A stretch of DNA of 44,471 nt from Parietichytrium sp. I65-24A (Eukaryota; Sar; Bigyra; Thraustochytrida; Thraustochytriidae): assembly GCA_012862575.1 (NCBI GenBank), contig BLSF01000126.1:1494-45964 (forward strand), written 5' to 3'. Below the pieces are notes generated by a model. It was not told where the DNA came from. It saw only the letters and a list, made by a program, of their open reading frames with translations, and made no database searches. A program made the translations under genes and the position numbers. Positions within the stretch are counted from its first letter, which is position 1. Each line of letters begins with the position of its first letter. Shown in pieces: positions 40,304 to 44,471 of this stretch.

Positions 40304-40752
40304 TGAGGCTTAGTACTGATCGAATAGGGGGAAATGTAGTCGAGCAATAGTAACTTGCGAGGACGACCTCGCGTACCCTTTCATTGGATTTGACATACGA
40401 GCTGAACGTTCCTGTCAATACTGTTAATTCGGATTGTTTGTTTGTGAAACATAGCATAGTTTCTTGTTTGGGGAAATCTTATTCTTCTGCGATACAAGAC
40501 AAGTTTTGCCAGTGGGAAATAAGCGTCTGAGTGCAGTCTGTCGTGGAGTTTGTAAGCAACTTAACTTACTTAACTTGGGATTCACGTTGTCGTGCGTGGA
40601 TTTGGTGTTTAATGCGACTGGAGGCAGCGATACTTTGTGATTGAACTTGGGAGATTCGCGTTGTCGTGCGTGAATTTGGAGTTTAATGCGACTGGAGGCA
40701 GCGATACTTTGTGATTGAACGCAGAGCAGTGCTCAAATACTACCAAGTCAGA
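40304..40752. other. Frataxin upstream region with a 74-bp tandem duplication
   Basis: The interval carries two diverged copies of a 72-74 bp unit (about 40573-40646 and 40647-40720), sharing GCGACTGGAGGCAGCGATAC. It is the presumed promoter and 5' leader. The left part (40304-40380) marks the breakpoint of the integrase remnant. Confidence 0.7.
40573..40720. repeat. Imperfect 74-bp tandem duplication upstream of frataxin
   Basis: Both units end in TTTGTGATTGAAC, with a 2-bp indel and a few substitutions between them. The second unit ends 33 bp before the frataxin ATG. Confidence 0.9.
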
Positions 40753-41421
40753 ATGTACAGCTTCAACTTTGCAGCTTTGGCACGCGGGATGGGCCAAACG
40801 AGGGCTCGTTTCACGGGATCCGTGTTGAAAAGAAGTGCTCAGGAGAATTCGATGCGGCCAGCGCATGCTTTCGGTCGCGAGATTCCTCGTCAACTTCACG
40901 TTCCGGCAAGTCTTGCTTGGAAAGGCCAAAGCAAACAACTTGTTTCGGCAATTTCGGCTGGAGCCTTGCGAAGGCATGCGACTTTGTTCGAAACTCGGCG
41001 GGGCCTGGCTCAAGAGCTCTCTGGAATGGGGCAGGACGTGGTGAATCCTGGGCAAAAGGAGATGAGCAAGCAAGAGTACGAGGCGCTTTGCGATGATCTC
41101 TTCCACGACCTGGAAGAAGCCCTGGACATGCGCGAACTGGAGGACGCCTGCGAACCGGAAGAATTCGACGTGGTTGTAGCGCAAGGCGTGCTCACCATGA
41201 AGATGGGCAAGCACGGCGTGTGGGTGATCAACAAGCAAGCACCCAACCAGCAGGTGTGGTGGTCTTCTCCAGTGAGCGGACCCAAGAGGTTTTACTACGA
41301 TGCCGACATGAAGCAGTGGCTCAATACTCGCGATCAAGCTGCGCTTGTGGACTTGCTGCGAGCTGAGGTATTAGACGCCACCGGCGTTGAGCTAGATATT
41401 GGATTCCAGACGAGAAATTAG
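40753..41421 (+). CDS. FXN: Frataxin
   Basis: Frataxin is the mitochondrial matrix protein that accelerates Fe-S cluster assembly on the NFS1-ISCU complex. The frame opens at a GTG, but the ATG at 40753 (MYSFNFAALARGMGQTRARF) gives a 222-residue protein with an Arg/Ser-rich, acid-poor presequence. The conserved domain runs from about residue 113 to 218: an acidic first helix (YEALCDDLFHDLEEALDM, EDACEPEEFDV), then GVLTMKMG, the signature VINKQAPNQQVWWSSPVSGP, KRFYYDADMKQWLNTRD, and ALVDLLRAEV. The N-K-Q-x-P-N-x-Q-x-W-x-S-S-P-x-S-G-P-K-R pattern is diagnostic. Length before the domain is longer than in yeast but similar to human. It converges with EMC2, 246 bp away. Confidence 0.96.
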   Translation: MYSFNFAALARGMGQTRARFTGSVLKRSAQENSMRPAHAFGREIPRQLHVPASLAWKGQSKQLVSAISAGALRRHATLFETRRGLAQELSGMGQDVVNPGQKEMSKQEYEALCDDLFHDLEEALDMRELEDACEPEEFDVVVAQGVLTMKMGKHGVWVINKQAPNQQVWWSSPVSGPKRFYYDADMKQWLNTRDQAALVDLLRAEVLDATGVELDIGFQTRN

Positions 41422-41667
41422 ATTTTGATTATATGTTTTCTTCTCTCAGCTTTTGTGAGTTTTGAACTCCTGCGATTGACAACTCTTAAATTCACAGAGA
41501 AGGTTGCAAAGTGCATGAAGACTGTGGTGTATCCATTTTTTCTTGGTTCTATTTGTATACGGGTCTGCTATGCGTTTTTCCTCTCTGGCACGCAGAAGAT
41601 AGAAGATAGAAGCGGGAAAGGGACAGGAAAGAGAACGAACGAAAAAGAAGAGAAATACATGATAGGG

Positions 41668-42528
41668 TTAGACTGCGAGACGCTTGAGCGCAGCGTTGAC
41701 GAGCTCCTCCATTCCCGGTGCGTACTGAGCTTTTTTAATTTGGCCAGCGGCCTTCTCGCCTAGCTTTTTGTTCACGTCAGAATCGTCCGCGACATCTGCA
41801 GCGTCCTTTTTGGAGGATCCGCGAGAAGAAGATTGAAATTCACTAACAGCCTTGGTGGTCACTGCGAGCCCCCACAGCGCGCGAAGGTTGGAAGGGCCCT
41901 TTTTCTTTGTAAGGCTGTGGCAGTAGTACTTGCGAGCGTCCAAAAGATTGGTGATATCCGAGCCAACCGTGTACAACCCTTCGGCATATGCGAGGTGACT
42001 TAAGTAACTGTGTGGGTTGCTGAGAATGACCTCTTCAAGACAAAATAGGGCACTTTTGAAGTTTCCGGCCTGCACATGAAGTCTGGCCAGCTCTTTCCAT
42101 CCATCTGCGTCAGCCTGGAAAATTTCCAAGTAGCTCGTCAGCTGCTTGATCGCGTCCGGCAGCTTGCCCGTGGCCTTGAGCAAACAGACCTTGCGCTTCA
42201 TGCCAACTATGTTATTCTCGCTTTCCTTGATCAAATCGTCATACACTTGTGCTGCCTCCTTCGTTTTCCCTTGAGCCTCCAGAAGCAAGCCCCACAGCCG
42301 TTTGACGCGCTGTGCCTTTGGAAATTGCGCTTCAAGCTCCTTGAGCATTGATTCACACACTCCGATTTCATGAAGATCCAATGCTGCCAAGAACACCTGC
42401 TCTCTGACCGTCCATTGCTCGGCCCCGAGCCTGTAGGATCTTTTCTTCAACAGCTCGAGACCAGTCTTCACTGTTGCGCCAGGGTCACCTCTCTCCTTCA
42501 AACTCAGCGATTCCTGCCCGGCATCCAT
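41668..42528 (-). CDS. EMC2: ER membrane protein complex subunit 2
   Basis: EMC2 is the cytosolic TPR subunit of the EMC, which inserts tail-anchored and multi-pass proteins into the ER membrane. The ATG at 42528 (MDAGQESLSLKERGD) gives 286 residues (human 297); the upstream 17 codons are non-ATG and hydrophobic by chance. TPR helices show RLWGLLLEAQGKTKEAAQVY (about 90-110), VCLLKATGKLPDAIKQLTSY, DGWKELARLHVQAGNFKSAL, FCLEEVILSNPHSYLSHLAY and LDARKYYCHSLTKKKGPSNL, then RALWGL. The FCLEE-x3-x-NPH segment and the R-ALWGL box are typical of this family. The C-terminus (DDSDVNKKLGEKAAGQI) is helical. No intron is needed. Confidence 0.93.
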   Translation of the reverse strand: MDAGQESLSLKERGDPGATVKTGLELLKKRSYRLGAEQWTVREQVFLAALDLHEIGVCESMLKELEAQFPKAQRVKRLWGLLLEAQGKTKEAAQVYDDLIKESENNIVGMKRKVCLLKATGKLPDAIKQLTSYLEIFQADADGWKELARLHVQAGNFKSALFCLEEVILSNPHSYLSHLAYAEGLYTVGSDITNLLDARKYYCHSLTKKKGPSNLRALWGLAVTTKAVSEFQSSSRGSSKKDAADVADDSDVNKKLGEKAAGQIKKAQYAPGMEELVNAALKRLAV

Positions 42529-42639
42529 TTTCGACCCGCAAAAAAAGAAAAGAAAAGAAAATTGCGATCCCGCGCACAAATTACCTGCAAGACCGAGTCC
42601 TCACGTTTGCAAATTTACCAGCTAGTCCAGCCGTATCAA

Positions 42640-42751
42640 CTCTGATCCACCAAAGAAAGCAAAATGACAGAGAATGAGAAAATTCCAGCAAAATACTCTG
42701 ATCCACCAAAGAAAGCAAAATGACAGAGAATGAGAAAATTCCAGCAAAATA
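42640..42751. repeat. 56-bp perfect tandem duplication
   Basis: Two identical 56-bp units start at 42640 and 42696 (CTCTGATCCACCAAAGAAAG at each start). They lie 110-220 bp upstream of the EMC2 start codon. Confidence 0.92.
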
Positions 42752-43314
42752 CACGTCCGTCCCGGAGCAGAAATTCCCCAACCCGAGTGAAATCCAATGA
42801 TTAAATCCAAATCCTCTCAACCACCGCACTGATGATCCAAAAATCGCCGAAACTCGAGCAGCAAATCGCACTCCGCCAGGAAATTTCCTCTTCCTTTCGC
42901 GCGCAATTTCACGCACTTTCACGCACTGTAGTCCGACAGCCTGTCGACAATATAACAACTAAACTGGCCTCTCTCTGCGAGCGCCCTTCTCTCTTCGCGT
43001 ACAATGGAATTACTCCGAACGCCTATACTCAATGTACGCTGTGGTGTTTGAGATTCGCCGACAGACGTACAGCGAGGACACTCTTCGGGGACTTGGTGGG
43101 CTGCGAACTTGAGTTGGCTACGTGACCTGGATATATTTTCGCATACGAAGATATGGAGTGGGAATACGGGCTGTATCGAAGGTTCTTATGAATAGTTCCT
43201 GGGATTCGTGCGTAGGGTCAGGTGGTTGGTGGTTGCTTTGGACGGTGGGGAAGTAAAGCGAATGAGAAGGAGAAAGCGAGGTGTCTTGAGAGAGCTTTCA
43301 TTCAATCATTCATT

Positions 43315-43372
43315 CATTGTACAAACCAAACGACCAACCGACCAACCAAACGACCAACCGACCAACCAAACA
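43315..43372. repeat. ACCAACCGACCAACC-type short tandem repeat
   Basis: Copies of CCAACCAAACGACCAACCGA recur with a period of about 20 bp. No coding role is seen. Confidence 0.8.
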
Positions 43373-43988
43373 AGATCAATCAAGAGGCTCAAAAATCATG
43401 TCCGAACTTGAGTATGTTTTATTATAGCGTTATCGTTAGCCGACGAATAACCTAGCGTTAGAACACTAGGCTCAAACTTACCGGTATCACTTCAGAACAA
43501 AATTCAAAATCAAAGTTTGCTGATTGCTGACTGCAAATTCTTCCAAACTGTTCTGATTGTTGAATACCGATTTTGACATGTGAGCGAATGAAAACTTGTT
43601 ATTCCAACGCTTGTAATGCCGGCTTGTAGCTTCAATCAAATCAATCAACCAAATCAATCAAACTAAGCAGCAGCGAACAACATTCAGCAGCTGCCATACT
43701 GCGTAGTTCTATTTCAAGGTTCTTGTGAGAAGAACCCGGGCCCGCCTCCTGCGGCGCTTGTGACGCTTGTGAGGAAGCGGTGGGGTTCCGCCCGATGCAC
43801 TCGCATTGCTGCGACTCCCGAATCCGGTTCTTCTGAGGAAAGCTTGTTTGAATTTGAATTTGAATTTAAATTTGAATTGACTTAGTTTGTAGTTTGAGTT
43901 CTTCGCTCCAAGGACGAACCCGGGACATCTATTGCTGTGCTCGTAGACTTCGCCACTCCCAATACTCCCAATTCCAAGAGGTTCGATT

Positions 43989-44471
43989 TTAAGTGGCTCT
44001 GCCTTCGCAAACACAGCAAATGTGCACTGAATTTCCACTCCGAGCTACCACTCTATCAGAGCCATGGCATTCACCTGAAATCGGACCGTCAACCGATATA
44101 CCAATCACGCCATCTGCCGAAAGCTGATTGCCACTGATAGTATATACAGCGCTAGAATCAGGCAACGAGATCTGCGCGCTGGTGGTGCCAGCGACAAGCG
44201 GCTTGCCGGTACTTGCGCTCCAGAAGAGCGTCGCGATCACATCGACGCTCACAATCCTGTCACCGTCGATGGCCACACTTCTCAATGCATCAGTGTGTCC
44301 CTCCAGAGTGTGAAGCAGCGCGCCGTCCTTGGCACTCCACACGCGCACCGTCTTGTCATGACTGCCGCTCACAATCCTGTCCCCGTCGATGGCCACACTA
44401 TACACATAGCTAGTGTGTCCCTCCAGAGTGTGAAGCAGCGCGCCGTCCTTGGCACTCCACACGCGCACCGT
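43989..44471 (-). CDS. WD40-repeat protein, 3' end only
   Basis: The frame is open at the right edge, so the 5' part is missing. At least two WD40 blades are visible, nearly identical at the DNA level with a period of about 126 bp (44215-44340 and 44341-44466): VRVWSAKDGALLHTLEGHT with V-A-I-D-G-D-R-I-V-S in the next strand. A last, more degenerate blade (ATLFWSASTGKPLVAGTT, then TISGNQLSADGVIGISV) closes the propeller before the stop at 43989. WD40 propellers are protein scaffolds. In protists such GHT-rich, near-identical repeats often follow NACHT or kinase domains, which cannot be seen here. The near-identity of blades suggests recent internal duplication. Confidence 0.85.
   Translation of the reverse strand, partial: TVRVWSAKDGALLHTLEGHTSYVYSVAIDGDRIVSGSHDKTVRVWSAKDGALLHTLEGHTDALRSVAIDGDRIVSVDVIATLFWSASTGKPLVAGTTSAQISLPDSSAVYTISGNQLSADGVIGISVDGPISGECHGSDRVVARSGNSVHICCVCEGRAT

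Larger units (their letters stand above)
42529..43988. other. 1.4 kb spacer upstream of EMC2
   Basis: No gene is supported. It contains a 56-bp tandem repeat (42640-42751), an ACCAACCGACCAACC-type repeat (about 43315-43372) and an AATTTG-type hexamer (about 43846-43880). A 109-codon minus-strand frame (43709-44038) overlaps the end of the WD40 gene and is not called. The EMC2 promoter lies at the left. Confidence 0.6.

Overview
This window looks like nuclear DNA of an intron-poor, flagellated protist. The genes are eukaryotic: IFT46, EMC2, frataxin, a GGNBP2-family protein, a four-domain voltage-gated cation channel and a fused purH/ATIC. Most are single long exons on both strands, separated by 0.2-2.5 kb spacers full of microsatellites. 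Only one intron is well supported (4990-5110). I infer a stramenopile, perhaps a thraustochytrid, but that rests on gene style only and is weak.

Layout: 1-2172 holds the end of an unknown ORF and a decayed LTR-retrotransposon gag region. 2471-2962 is a small possible CX9C protein. 4861-7279 is a GGNBP2 homologue (two exons). 7629-9740 (minus) is an endonuclease/exonuclease/phosphatase (EEP) domain fused to a beta/gamma-crystallin-like domain, with an unresolved 5' end. 11449-13053 is an unrecognised 534-residue protein. 13419-18770 (minus) is a 1783-residue four-domain channel with an EEEE filter. 20797-21909 (minus) is a fructose-1,6-bisphosphatase-like protein with a hydrophobic C-terminal tail. 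22317-25131 is a 1.4 kb tandem duplication covering the promoter and 5' end of a prokaryotic-type cytochrome b561 gene; only the second copy is complete. 27954-29795 is ATIC. 30124-32817 (minus) is a multi-pass membrane TPR protein. 33596-35065 (minus) is IFT46. 36078-37396 is a CHK/ecdysteroid-kinase-like phosphotransferase broken by an assembly join. About 38004-38770 is an 18-bp minisatellite, followed by a 5'-truncated Ty3/gypsy-type integrase (38906-40303, minus). 40753-41421 is frataxin, 41668-42528 (minus) is EMC2, and the right edge carries the end of a WD40-repeat gene (minus).

The genes do not form one pathway. They are scattered housekeeping functions: Fe-S assembly, purine synthesis, gluconeogenesis, ER membrane insertion, ciliary transport and ion signalling. 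There is no operon, CRISPR array or defence island. The most interesting single items are the tail-anchored FBPase, the EEP-crystallin fusion, the 1.4 kb duplication, and three single-N positions. Each N coincides with a sequence anomaly best read as a contig join; one of them artificially breaks the kinase gene.
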